From JBFHIJ01 sp041596515 (GTDB lineage: Bacteria > Bacteroidota > Ignavibacteria > Kapaibacteriales > UBA2268): a stretch of 64,000 bases of DNA. Shown piece after piece: positions 55,540 to 64,000 of this stretch. The notes beneath the pieces were generated by a model. It was not told the DNA's origin. It did no database searches and saw only the letters and a list, made by a program, of their open reading frames with translations. The stretch's first letter is position 1; each line of letters begins with the position of its first letter. A program made the position numbers and the translations under genes. The stretch spans positions 62,001-126,000 of the forward strand of contig JBFHIJ010000004.1 in the NCBI GenBank assembly GCA_041596515.1, given 5' to 3'.

Positions 55540-56664
55540 ATGGATTATTCTAAATTTAAGGTATTGATTGTAGATGATAATACAACGAACATACAAGTTG
55601 TAGGTACTCATTTGAAGAGGTTAAAAGTAGATATTTCTGTAGCTACAAATGGATTTTTAGCATTGGAATTAGTAGATAAAATCATACCAGATCTAATATT
55701 GTTGGATATTATGATGCCAGAAATGGATGGTTTTGAAGTAAAACAAAAGTTGTTGGAAAATGATTGTACTAAAAATATTCCAGTGATTTTTCTCACTGCC
55801 AAAATTGCAACTGAGGATATTTTGAGAGCTTTTGAATTGGGAGCTGTGGATTATATTACTAAGCCTTTTCGGGCACCGGAATTATTAGCAAGAGTTAAAA
55901 CACAACTAAATATTAAACATTATCTTGAAACATTAGAAAAACAGAAAGCACAATTATCAAAACTAAATCAAGATAAAAGTGAATTCCTTAGTATTGCTGC
56001 TCATGATTTAAAGAATCCTATAAATACCATTACAATGCTTGGTAAGGTGCTTCGCGATACTGATGATTTGTCAAAAGAAGAGATAAAAGAATTTGCTGAT
56101 GATTTAATTACATCTAGCTCAAATATGTTTAAGTTGATTACCGAATTACTTGACATTAATGCTATCGAAGAAGGGCAAATAGCACTTAACAGAGATGCTG
56201 TAGATTTAGATTCTGCTATCAAAGAAGCAATTATGAACTACAAGATGTATGCAAACGAAAAAAATATAACTTTGACTTACCATAACATCGCAAATTATAA
56301 ATATGCTTATGCTGATGAGAATGCAGTAAGTCAAATTATTGATAATCTTGTTTCTAATGCTATTAAGTATTCTCCATTTGACAAAAAAATCGTTATCAAA
56401 CTTGAGAATGAAGCTCAATGGATAAATATATCCATTAAGGATGAAGGTATGGGATTTACTGATATTGATAAAGAAAAACTATTTAAAAAATTTACAAAAC
56501 TATCTACAAGACCTACTAATAATGAAAATTCTACAGGATTAGGTCTATCAATAGTAAAAAAATATATCGACGCTATGAATGGAGTTATTTCACTTAATAG
56601 CAAACATGGGGATGGAGCAGAGTTTATTGTAAAATTACCTAAATCTGACTATGAAGATAAGTAA
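55540..56664 (+). CDS. Receiver-first histidine kinase (first copy)
   Basis: 374 residues, soluble. The receiver domain has an acidic pair LIVDDN, Asp56 in LLDIMMPEMDG and Lys in YITKPF. A coiled-coil linker leads to HisKA (His155, AAHDLKNPINTI) and HATPase (NLVSNAIKYSP, GLGLSIVKKYI). It starts 1 base after the multi-PAS kinase and its last 14 bases overlap the porin gene start, so the four genes from 52140 look cotranscribed. Domain order makes it a candidate target of its neighbour, being phosphorylated at the receiver and in turn controlling its own kinase. Confidence 0.92.
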   Translation: MDYSKFKVLIVDDNTTNIQVVGTHLKRLKVDISVATNGFLALELVDKIIPDLILLDIMMPEMDGFEVKQKLLENDCTKNIPVIFLTAKIATEDILRAFELGAVDYITKPFRAPELLARVKTQLNIKHYLETLEKQKAQLSKLNQDKSEFLSIAAHDLKNPINTITMLGKVLRDTDDLSKEEIKEFADDLITSSSNMFKLITELLDINAIEEGQIALNRDAVDLDSAIKEAIMNYKMYANEKNITLTYHNIANYKYAYADENAVSQIIDNLVSNAIKYSPFDKKIVIKLENEAQWINISIKDEGMGFTDIDKEKLFKKFTKLSTRPTNNENSTGLGLSIVKKYIDAMNGVISLNSKHGDGAEFIVKLPKSDYEDK

Positions 56665-57865
56665 GACATGCTTTTTAATAATAATATTAAGTTTATTTCC
56701 ATGTATTCTATTCTCAGATGGTATGCAGGTAATGGGCTCATTGCAGAGCATATATATGCAAAGAGAAAATTCATTGCATATAACAAATAATTATTGGAAT
56801 GAAGAAATAAATGAGACATCTTCTAATAGCACTTTTGCAGTTCAACAACTGGATTTAATTCTAAGCAATGAATTTGACTATAATATTAAAACTTTTGTCG
56901 ACTTAACTTTTAATTGGAATTATGACTCTAATAAAGGATGGGGTGAGTTTAATATCCAAGAAGCCTGGGCTCAATATTCATATAGTGATGCATTGAATAT
57001 TCAATTTGGTCAATTAATACCTAGATTCAATTATAATAATGAATTACGTAATAAACTACCTCTATTGCCTTACATTATCCGACCAGTTTATTACGAGAAA
57101 ATATTGAATAATATCTTTAATGTAGAAGATCTAATTCCTGAAACGGCTTACTTTCAAGTTTATGGGATGCTGCCTCTCATGTCGAAAATCAGACTGGACT
57201 ATAGTTTCTTTGCAGGCAATAGTGAAGATAGTTATATAATAAATAGTAAAGATAATAATCAATATCACCTTTCGGAAAATGTAAATGGTATAGATACAAC
57301 TGGACTAAAACAAAAATTAATCGGAGGAAGGATTGGAGTACATACCTCGAGTGAATCTATACGTTTTGGTGTATCTGTAACTCATGATTATGATAACAGA
57401 AGAGATACACTTTTAAGAATGTGGCCTTCTCCAATAGGAGATCTTGATCGTTGGCGCATAGGCTGGGACATGAATTTTACATTTTCAGGCTTTGAACTTG
57501 ATGGTGAATTTATATTCGTAGACTACAAAGTTGGGGATTCTAATTTTGAAGATAATATGATGACGTTTGCTCCCAATATTGTTAATAAAAAAGAATATTA
57601 TATTTTATCTTATTTAACTTCTGTACTGTATAATATAAATAGTAAACTGTTTGTCTATGGAAGATATAACAATATTGATAATACAGTAGATAATTTTAAA
57701 GTAAAAGATATTAGTCTTGGTGCAGGATATAGGATTTTACCAAATTGTATAGCTAAAATACAGTATTTAAATCATAATCAATCTTTTAAAAATAGTGATG
57801 AGAAAAGATTATTATATAATTATAATGCAGATATGTTAGTATTAGCATTAAGTGTGTTGTTCTAA
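56651..57865 (+). CDS. Porin-like outer-membrane beta-barrel
   Basis: 404 residues with a signal peptide (MKISKTCFLIIILSLFPCILF). The mature protein is alternating hydrophobic strands ending in the outer-membrane signature LALSVLF. The strand region 85-130 (FVDLTFNWNY, GWGEFNIQEAWAQYSYSDALNIQFGQL split over its core) resembles phosphate-selective porin O/P and similar barrel proteins that sit beside periplasmic binding proteins. The gene overlaps the preceding kinase gene by 14 bases and its stop shares one base with the downstream PstS-like gene, so translation is tightly coupled. Confidence 0.72.
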   Translation: MKISKTCFLIIILSLFPCILFSDGMQVMGSLQSIYMQRENSLHITNNYWNEEINETSSNSTFAVQQLDLILSNEFDYNIKTFVDLTFNWNYDSNKGWGEFNIQEAWAQYSYSDALNIQFGQLIPRFNYNNELRNKLPLLPYIIRPVYYEKILNNIFNVEDLIPETAYFQVYGMLPLMSKIRLDYSFFAGNSEDSYIINSKDNNQYHLSENVNGIDTTGLKQKLIGGRIGVHTSSESIRFGVSVTHDYDNRRDTLLRMWPSPIGDLDRWRIGWDMNFTFSGFELDGEFIFVDYKVGDSNFEDNMMTFAPNIVNKKEYYILSYLTSVLYNINSKLFVYGRYNNIDNTVDNFKVKDISLGAGYRILPNCIAKIQYLNHNQSFKNSDEKRLLYNYNADMLVLALSVLF

Positions 57866-58293
57866 TGAAAAGTATACTCTACATATTGCTTTTCTTTTTT
57901 GTTACGATAACGGTGACATCTGAAGAAGATATGCAAATCGCTATTATTGTTAACAAATCGGTACCTGATAAGGTTATTGATAAAAATATTTTGTCGGATA
58001 TTTATACACTTAATAAACAATATTGGGGTGATGGTTCTAAAGTTGTAGTAATTGATAAAAAAGGGGAGGATCGTATTAAAGCTCTTTTCTACGAAAGACT
58101 TAAGTTATCATCTGCACAATTACAAAAGATTTGGATTAGAAAGCAATTTTCAGGAAAAGGTCACGCTCCTATGACATATAAAACAGAAAGTGAAATACTT
58201 AAAATAATAGAAGACACGCCGGGAGCTATTGGTTATATTTCTTTAGATTCAGTTAGTAGTAGGGTTAGAGTGATAGCTACTATCTCAATTTAA
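57865..58293 (+). CDS. Short PstS-like periplasmic binding domain protein
   Basis: 142 residues with a signal peptide and one binding-protein lobe: AIIVNKSVP near the start of the mature chain, LSDIYTLNKQYWGDGSKV, FSGKGHAP and the C-terminal TPGAIGYISLDS. This is the pattern of the small PstS-family substrate-binding proteins, less than half the length of transport PstS. No permease or ATPase genes are adjacent, so sensing rather than transport is likely. It lies between the porin (1-base overlap) and the HAMP kinase (17-base gap). Confidence 0.8.
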   Translation: MKSILYILLFFFVTITVTSEEDMQIAIIVNKSVPDKVIDKNILSDIYTLNKQYWGDGSKVVVIDKKGEDRIKALFYERLKLSSAQLQKIWIRKQFSGKGHAPMTYKTESEILKIIEDTPGAIGYISLDSVSSRVRVIATISI

Positions 58294-58310
58294 ATAGGAA
58301 GCAAAAGACA

Positions 58311-60986
58311 ATGAAAATATCATATTTTTCTACGTTTAAGGTTAGTACGCAGTTAGTTCTACTTTTTACAGTATCAATTCTCGCAATGTCTACTTACTTT
58401 TATTTCTATTCTATCAAAATTCATAAAGATACCTTTAAAGAAGGTTTTGAGAATAGTGCTGAAGCAAAATTGAATTTTGTAGTTTTTGGACTTGAATATG
58501 GTTTGATTGAAGAAAATTATACAATGATTGATAAAGTATCTTCATGGCTTTTGAAGGATAAAGATATTAAGTTTTTTGTTATTGTCGAAAAGAATGGTAC
58601 ATCAAATGAGATTTTCTTGTCGTATCCTAATGAATTAAAATATGAATATGACAACTTAAAAAAATTAGCTTCGCAAAAGAATTTGGATAAGGGTATCGCA
58701 GTCCGTAATAGAAAGTTTAGTACTAAACTTGCAGATGGAACACCATTTATTGGTGAGATTTTTATCGGTTTTAACACAAAAACTATTATTTCTCAAAGAG
58801 AACATACTGCTGCAGATTTTGGAATAAGGACATTATTTATACTTCTAGGTGGTATTGGTTTAGCCATTTATATATCAAGGTACATGACAGTACCACTAAG
58901 AAAATTAAGTGATACAGCTAGAACAATTTCATATGGTAAGGTGTCGCTTAGAGCAGATAATTTAAAAGGGGGTAGAGAAATTCGCGAAGTAGCTAATTCT
59001 TTTAATAATATGCTAGAAGTACTTGAGGAAAGAAATTTCAAGTTGCAACATACTTTAGATGAGTTAAACGAAGAAATTAGAGAAAAAGAAAACTATCAGA
59101 TTAAAATACTTGAAAGTGAAGAAAAATTTAGATCCTTAACAGAATCCGCTACAGACGCTATTATTATTACAGATGAAGATGGTAGAATTTCTTTTTGGAA
59201 TAAAGCTGCTGAAAAGATTTTTAAATTTACTGAAGAAGATGCATTAGGTACTAATATTTCTCAATATTTTGATAAGGATTCTATCTCCTTATTACATGAT
59301 ACAAAAAAACATAAGCTTGCACAAACTTTGTCATTTGTTGGGCACACTGCAGAATTAATAGCAATTACTAAATTTGAAAAACGGATTGATGTTGAAGTAT
59401 CTTTAACTGCTGTAAAAATTAGAAACACAGCAAGTTCAATATCTATCGTTCGCGATATCACAGAACGTAAACAGATGGAAAAGGTGTTGCAAAGAACAAA
59501 AATTGAAGCTGAAAATGCAAACAGAGCCAAATCTGAATTTTTAGCGAATATGAGTCATGAAATAAGAACACCTATGAATGCAATATTGGGCTTTTCACAG
59601 CTGCTGATTGGCAGGCTGCAAAATGCACAACTAAATTCTTATGTGGAAGCTATTTCTTCAAGTGGAAAATCATTGTTAGGCTTAATAAATGATATTTTAG
59701 ACCTATCAAAAATTGAAGCAGGAAAACTCGAGCTTGAATATGATGCAGTTAATCCTTATAATATATTTAATGAAGTAAAACAGATATTCACGTTCAAAAT
59801 AGAAGAAAAAGGTCTCAAATTACTATTGCATATAGATGATTCAATTCCCAAAGGATTAGTCTTAGACGAGATTAGACTTCGTCAAGTTATGGTTAATATG
59901 TTAGGTAATGCTGTCAAATTTACTGAATCGGGCTTTATAAAAATATCGGCAGAAGTAGAGGAACATTATTCTGATACTAGCAAGTTAAATCTAATATTCT
60001 CTGTCCAAGATTCAGGAATAGGTATTTCGGAAGAACAGCAAAAGGTAATATTTGAAGCATTTAGGCAACAAGCAGGTCAGAGCAATAGGAAATATGGCGG
60101 TACTGGTTTAGGCTTAGCAATTACTAAACGCTTAGTGGAAATGATGAATGGAGAAATCAGTGTGCACAGTAAGCCTAACGAAGGAAGTACTTTTATAGTT
60201 AAGTTAAATGGTATCGATATTGCCTCTACAATTGCTAAAGAAGATACAAATCAGTTGCAAATTCCTGATCTTTCTTTAAAGAATATGAAAATACTTATTG
60301 TCGATGATATTGAACTCAACAGAAAACTAGTAAGAGAATATCTAGGAAATAATAATTTAGATATTTATGAAGCTGAAGATGGAAAGCAAGCTTTACAAAT
60401 TTCAGAAGCAATTATTCCACATATTATTCTGATGGATATGAAAATGCCTGTTATGGATGGATATGAAGCTACTACTAGGATACTAGCTAATGAAAAATTA
60501 AGTGCTATACCTATTATTGCACTTACAGCTTCTGCAATGAAAGGTGACGAAGATAGAATACTCAACATAGGTTGTAAAGCATACTTACCAAAACCTGTTG
60601 ATCAGTTTGCACTTATCTCTAAAATAGCTGAGTTAGTCCCAGAAGAAAATGTTGAACATTATAATCAACGATTTATGGGAAACAGTATTGAGGAAACGAA
60701 AAATGACGTTTCACATGATTATAGTATAAAAGAGTATGACAATTTTATTTCAGAATTCGAAAAGGATATATTACCTATTGTAAATAAGCTGGAACATAGA
60801 TTTGTTATCGGAGAAGTTGAGGAATTTGTACAGATATTATATGTTTTTGCTAACAAATATAAAGTAAAATTCCTTACTGACTTTGCAAAAAACTTACAAA
60901 CAAAGTCTGAAAAATTTGATTTACAAGGTATAAAAAAGGTTATAGCTCATATTAAGACTGTACCAACAATTAGCAAGGCAAAATAA
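58311..60986 (+). CDS. Membrane hybrid kinase: HAMP-PAS-HisKA-HATPase-REC
   Basis: 891 residues. TM1 (about 12-30), a periplasmic sensor domain of about 125 residues, TM2 (about 165-188), HAMP (about 189-240), a PAS domain (about 270-385), HisKA with His416 (NMSHEIRTPMNA) and HATPase (GGTGLGLAITKRL) follow in order. An intact receiver (about 660-780, Asp709, LPKPVD) and a C-terminal helical bundle (about 805-885) without an obvious Hpt histidine complete it. The periplasmic sensor next to a porin and binding protein suggests a ligand-loaded binding protein as input. It is followed after 1 base by a receiver-first kinase. Confidence 0.9.
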   Translation: MKISYFSTFKVSTQLVLLFTVSILAMSTYFYFYSIKIHKDTFKEGFENSAEAKLNFVVFGLEYGLIEENYTMIDKVSSWLLKDKDIKFFVIVEKNGTSNEIFLSYPNELKYEYDNLKKLASQKNLDKGIAVRNRKFSTKLADGTPFIGEIFIGFNTKTIISQREHTAADFGIRTLFILLGGIGLAIYISRYMTVPLRKLSDTARTISYGKVSLRADNLKGGREIREVANSFNNMLEVLEERNFKLQHTLDELNEEIREKENYQIKILESEEKFRSLTESATDAIIITDEDGRISFWNKAAEKIFKFTEEDALGTNISQYFDKDSISLLHDTKKHKLAQTLSFVGHTAELIAITKFEKRIDVEVSLTAVKIRNTASSISIVRDITERKQMEKVLQRTKIEAENANRAKSEFLANMSHEIRTPMNAILGFSQLLIGRLQNAQLNSYVEAISSSGKSLLGLINDILDLSKIEAGKLELEYDAVNPYNIFNEVKQIFTFKIEEKGLKLLLHIDDSIPKGLVLDEIRLRQVMVNMLGNAVKFTESGFIKISAEVEEHYSDTSKLNLIFSVQDSGIGISEEQQKVIFEAFRQQAGQSNRKYGGTGLGLAITKRLVEMMNGEISVHSKPNEGSTFIVKLNGIDIASTIAKEDTNQLQIPDLSLKNMKILIVDDIELNRKLVREYLGNNNLDIYEAEDGKQALQISEAIIPHIILMDMKMPVMDGYEATTRILANEKLSAIPIIALTASAMKGDEDRILNIGCKAYLPKPVDQFALISKIAELVPEENVEHYNQRFMGNSIEETKNDVSHDYSIKEYDNFISEFEKDILPIVNKLEHRFVIGEVEEFVQILYVFANKYKVKFLTDFAKNLQTKSEKFDLQGIKKVIAHIKTVPTISKAK

Positions 60987-60987
60987 T

Positions 60988-62508
60988 ATGAATGGTCACT
61001 CAAAAGATATGATATTGATTGTGGATGACATTAATGAAAATTTGCAACTATTGGCTACTTATTTGAATAGGCAAGGATATGAAATAGCATTAGCGAATAG
61101 TGGTAAAAGCGCATTAGAAGTCTTGGGAAGTTTAACACCTGATTTGATTTTATTAGATATCATGATGCCTGAAATGGATGGCTATGAGACTTGTGAAAGG
61201 ATTAAATCTAAAAATATTTTAAAAGATATTCCTATTATTTTTCTTACTGCTAAAACTGACAATGATTCTATTCTAAACGCATTTGAAAAAGGTGCTGTTG
61301 ATTATATTACTAAGCCTGTAAATGTTGCAGAACTATTAGTAAGGATAAAAACACATATCAACCTTAAACATTCTCAAGAAATACTTATTCAGTATAACGA
61401 TAGATTACAGACCTTGTTGAAAGATCGTGCTGAATTTATGGGTATTGCTGCTCATGATATGAAAAATCCTTTAAATGCTATAATTGCGTATTCTGATTTG
61501 TTGATAAATACTCTCAACACTACTAAATTTAGTAAGCAAGACACTGTTTCTAAGCTAAGTATCATTAAGAATAGTGCAAGTTTTATGCTTGATTCAGTTA
61601 CTGAATTACTCAATCATGATATCATAGAAGCGGGATATAGAGAACTGAATTTCCAACATTATTCGCCTATGAAGATAGTACAAACTATTCTAATTAATAA
61701 TTTACTCTGGGCTGAATCAAAAAGTATAAGAATAAAGTATATTAAGTATCCTGATTTCGATGTCTTACTTGATGAAGATGCAACAAGAGACATATACCAA
61801 AATATAGTCTCTAACGCATTAAAATACTCAAATCATAACTCTAATGTATGGGTTTCTTTATCCCGTTTTCAAAATAATGGTGAGCATTATTTGAGGTTTT
61901 CAGTTAAAGATAAAGGACAGGGAATATCTAAAGATGAACAAAGCAAGTTGTTTCAAAAAATGCAGAAACTATCATCCCGACCTACAGCAGGTGAGGGGTC
62001 TACCGGAATGGGGCTCTATATTGTCAAGAAACTTACAGAGTTACACGGTGGTAGAGTAGATGTTAAAACAGAGTTAGGCAAAGGTACTGAGTTTATAGTA
62101 GATTTACCGATAGAGGACTTTACAAACTTGAATTACTTGAAGTACTATGATAATATTAATTATGAAAAAGACTTTTCTATTTTTGGCTCTTCGGAACATA
62201 CTGATAAGAAAAAATGGAACTATCTTGAGGATTTAACACTTGAACTTGAGTCTATAAGCAAAGAAAAGGTTAAGATTAATTCCGAAAGGCTTATGGATTC
62301 CTATTATTACATTCGTAAAACAAATGTGATTAATGACATCAGAAAATTTGCTTCAGAAATTAGAAATTTTGGAGAAGAGATAAAAAGTGTAGTCTTCTTA
62401 GAATATGGTGATGAACTGAATAAACTTGCCATAACATTTGATATAGAGAATCTTCCGGCATTATTAGATTTTTTTCCTATACTTTTAAATACTGCCTTAA
62501 AGAAATAA
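60988..62508 (+). CDS. Receiver-first histidine kinase (second copy)
   Basis: 506 residues, soluble. The receiver has LIVDDI and Asp57 in LLDIMMPEMDG, the same acceptor sequence as the copy at 55540, and YITKPVN. HisKA follows with His156 (AAHDMKNPLNAI) and HATPase (NIVSNALKYSN, GMGLYIVKKLT). A C-terminal extension of about 130 residues (about 375-506) is predicted helical and shares general character with the tail of the multi-PAS kinase at 52140. It starts 1 base after the HAMP hybrid kinase, repeating the pair arrangement of 52140/55540. Confidence 0.92.
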   Translation: MNGHSKDMILIVDDINENLQLLATYLNRQGYEIALANSGKSALEVLGSLTPDLILLDIMMPEMDGYETCERIKSKNILKDIPIIFLTAKTDNDSILNAFEKGAVDYITKPVNVAELLVRIKTHINLKHSQEILIQYNDRLQTLLKDRAEFMGIAAHDMKNPLNAIIAYSDLLINTLNTTKFSKQDTVSKLSIIKNSASFMLDSVTELLNHDIIEAGYRELNFQHYSPMKIVQTILINNLLWAESKSIRIKYIKYPDFDVLLDEDATRDIYQNIVSNALKYSNHNSNVWVSLSRFQNNGEHYLRFSVKDKGQGISKDEQSKLFQKMQKLSSRPTAGEGSTGMGLYIVKKLTELHGGRVDVKTELGKGTEFIVDLPIEDFTNLNYLKYYDNINYEKDFSIFGSSEHTDKKKWNYLEDLTLELESISKEKVKINSERLMDSYYYIRKTNVINDIRKFASEIRNFGEEIKSVVFLEYGDELNKLAITFDIENLPALLDFFPILLNTALKK

Positions 62509-62527
62509 AGTATTCACTTACCTCAAA

Positions 62528-62535
62528 TAAATTTG
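62528..62535 (+). promoter_or_regulatory. Candidate -7 element (TAAATTTG)
   Basis: Exact TAnnTTTG, about 46 bases upstream of the small membrane protein start; no clear -33 TTG. Confidence 0.25.
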
Positions 62536-62580
62536 CAAAATATAATTATATCTTGTATTTTGTCATAGGTAGTTATAGGT

Positions 62581-62814
62581 ATGGGAAGATATATGGAAAT
62601 TTCTACGTATTCAAGAAAAAGCAAGTCTTTTGAATATTTAAAACTTGTGGCAATTTTTACTTTTGGTTGGATATTAAGTATTGTTATTAATACTATTTTA
62701 TCCAATTTATTCCCGATTGATAAAGCCAAGCTAATTACGCTTTGCATAATGGTGCCGTACTTAGTTATAGTTGGTATGTTTATTAGGACTAAAAGGCTCT
62801 TTGGCTTACATTAG
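62581..62814 (+). CDS. Small two-helix membrane protein, unrecognised
   Basis: 77 residues with two hydrophobic helices (about 20-38 and 50-67) and a charged N-terminus. I do not recognise a family. It is followed by a strong terminator a few bases after its stop, as expected of a real gene, and its codon use matches the neighbours. A second in-frame ATG (62593) is possible. No functional clue beyond its position next to the signalling locus. Confidence 0.5.
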   Translation: MGRYMEISTYSRKSKSFEYLKLVAIFTFGWILSIVINTILSNLFPIDKAKLITLCIMVPYLVIVGMFIRTKRLFGLH

Positions 62815-62817
62815 ATA

Positions 62818-62862
62818 AGAGCATTGGCTGACACTATATATGTCAGCCAATGCTTTAATATT
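62818..62862 (+). terminator. Strong intrinsic terminator
   Basis: A perfect 13-bp stem GCATTGGCTGACA/TGTCAGCCAATGC (62821-62833 with 62841-62853), extended by three weaker pairs, 7-base loop, followed by a T-rich stretch. It closes the small membrane protein gene. Confidence 0.85.
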
Positions 62863-63019
62863 TTATCTCCTCATTTTGCATTTCCATTCGCCGACAAGTA
62901 TTTACAGTGAACATGTAAACTCTTAAAGCTCAAATAATTACATTGATGATAGTGTAAATTATAGCACTTATAGTTTAAGATATATTATAAACTACTTTTA
63001 GAAATTAAGCTATAATATT

Positions 63020-63027
63020 TATATTTG
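63020..63027 (+). promoter_or_regulatory. Candidate -7 element of aroE-aroK (TATATTTG)
   Basis: Exact TAnnTTTG, 28 bases upstream of the aroE-aroK ATG. No good TTG at -33, a weaker TTTTAG lies nearby. Confidence 0.35.
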
Positions 63028-63054
63028 CTAAAAATAGATAAGAGAGTATTAGAT

Positions 63055-64000
63055 ATGTTGAAGTTTGCTGTTGTTGGGAGTCCTATTCTGCATAGTTTAA
63101 GCCCTCAAATACATAACTATATGTATCAGTATAACGGTTCAGATAGTAAATATATTAAAATAGTATCGAATAATATTTATTCGATTAATAATATTATAAA
63201 TCATATAGGACTTGATGGAATAAATATTACTGCTCCCTATAAAACTAAGCTTGCTCAACAATATAACTCTATTTTACCTGTTATTAATACCATAGATTTT
63301 AGGAACAACAGTACATATAATACTGATATTCTTGCTTTGAAAGAAATAATTGAAAAGCATAATGTCAGAGATGTGATAGTGATAGGTGGTGGAGATTCAT
63401 CTTATTCAGCTGCAAAAGCGGCTTCTGAATTAGGCAAACAGGTAAAAGTTTTAAGCAGGAATCCACGAAATATAAAAAGTAATTATAAACTTGATAAAGT
63501 AAAATACTACTCTTATTCAGATAATAAAAGAGTAAAAGAGAATGTAATATTCATTTCTACAATTCCATCAATACATAATGTAAATTTAGACTTGTTGCAT
63601 ATCAAACAATCTGATATCGTTATTGATGCTTTGTATTATAATAATACGCTATGTAATTACACAAAGTATCGTAATGCAATATATTGCAATGGTATAGAGT
63701 GGTTAGTTAAACAAGCTGCCTTTGCAAATAGTGTGTGGAATCCTTTAGAAATACAATTTGATATAGAAAATAAGATTATAGAACAATTATCTTCGTTCAT
63801 CAGGCCTCGTAAAAAGAAAATAGCACTAATTGGATTTATGGGAGCAGGTAAGAGTACAATCGGAAAGGAGCTAGCAAAGTCTTTGGGTTGGAATTATTTT
63901 GATATAGATGAACGCATTGAAAAACAAGAGAATACAACAATAATAGAAGTTTTTAGAACTAAGGGTGAAAAATACTTTCGTAACTTAGAACAGCAATTTT
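63055..64000 (+). CDS. Shikimate dehydrogenase - shikimate kinase fusion (3' end outside window)
   Basis: One uninterrupted frame of 315 visible codons running off the right edge. Residues 1-245 are AroE-like: GSPILHSLSP (8-17), INITAPYK with the catalytic Lys63, the NTI loop (Asn78), NTD with Asp91, a nucleotide loop GGGDSS (111-116) that departs from the usual GAGGA, and WLVKQAAFA near the end. After a short linker, AroK begins: IALIGFMGAGKST (P-loop 260-268), FDIDERIE (Asp283, Asp285) and GEKYFRNLE (304-312). The two domains would perform consecutive steps, 3-dehydroshikimate to shikimate to shikimate 3-phosphate, in one polypeptide. Both catalytic sites look intact; the cofactor loop of AroE is unusual. 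No aroE or aroK partner gene is next to it in the window. Confidence 0.9.
   Translation, partial: MLKFAVVGSPILHSLSPQIHNYMYQYNGSDSKYIKIVSNNIYSINNIINHIGLDGINITAPYKTKLAQQYNSILPVINTIDFRNNSTYNTDILALKEIIEKHNVRDVIVIGGGDSSYSAAKAASELGKQVKVLSRNPRNIKSNYKLDKVKYYSYSDNKRVKENVIFISTIPSIHNVNLDLLHIKQSDIVIDALYYNNTLCNYTKYRNAIYCNGIEWLVKQAAFANSVWNPLEIQFDIENKIIEQLSSFIRPRKKKIALIGFMGAGKSTIGKELAKSLGWNYFDIDERIEKQENTTIIEVFRTKGEKYFRNLEQQF

Noticed and set aside
1..64000. Insertion sequences, prophage genes, integrases or CRISPR arrays
   Set aside because: No transposase or integrase motif, no direct-repeat arrays of CRISPR spacing, and no phage structural gene was found on reading both strands.

Overview
This is a low-G+C window (by eye clearly under 40 % G+C) of ordinary, densely packed bacterial chromosome. 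It holds about 50 genes on both strands, with no rRNA, tRNA, insertion sequence, prophage or CRISPR array that I could see. The organism is a didermic heterotroph of the Bacteroidota/Chlorobiota (FCB) group. The evidence is three secreted proteins ending in type IX secretion (T9SS) sorting domains, an LptD homologue, OmpA and porin-type outer-membrane proteins, many small lipoproteins, and promoters of the TTG-N19/20-TAnnTTTG kind typical of Bacteroidota. Clear Shine-Dalgarno sequences (GGAG, GAGG, AGGA) and a split glycine dehydrogenase (GcvPA) argue against crown Bacteroidetes and favour the Ignavibacteria/Kapabacteria side. That placement is inference.

Layout. 1-4.8 kb: end of a vWA-type membrane protein gene, then a minus-strand block of DUF5683, RidA, ROK kinase, FtsB-like protein and GcvPA. 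5-8.7 kb: lower glycolysis, with a divergent phosphoglycerate-kinase paralogue, gap and the canonical pgk. 8.8-14.6 kb: an orphan helical protein, a rhomboid protease, ispG and a large protease/propeller/outer-membrane-barrel fusion. 14.7-21 kb: a secreted vWA/WD40/T9SS protein, hisS and a histidine kinase. 21-24.4 kb: two lipoproteins, recR and ybaB on the minus strand, then pspA and a YbjN-like gene. 24.4-31.7 kb: a double-OmpA protein, a GlcD-like FAD oxidase, a receiver-kinase and lptD. 31.9-37 kb: an SBBP/T9SS protein, a CDGSH protein, a thioredoxin-like protein, a CPBP protease and a HicB-like small protein. 37-45.4 kb: heparinase II/III, polysaccharide flippase, T9SS metalloprotease with PKD-like repeats, and an RNA methylase. 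45.3-51.8 kb: DUF1858, DUF6132, trxA, M13 peptidase, a non-coding stretch with a GC-rich hairpin, an OB-fold lipoprotein and a membrane pyrophosphatase. 52-62.5 kb: a six-gene two-component signalling locus. 62.6 kb to end: a small membrane protein and a shikimate dehydrogenase-shikimate kinase fusion cut by the window edge.

The most unusual content is the signalling locus at 52.1-62.5 kb. It has two [hybrid kinase + receiver-first kinase] pairs separated by a porin and a short PstS-like binding protein; one hybrid kinase ends in a receiver that has lost its phospho-aspartate. Next are the aroE-aroK fusion, the second PGK beside gap/pgk, and the metalloprotease/beta-propeller/BamA-like barrel fusion.
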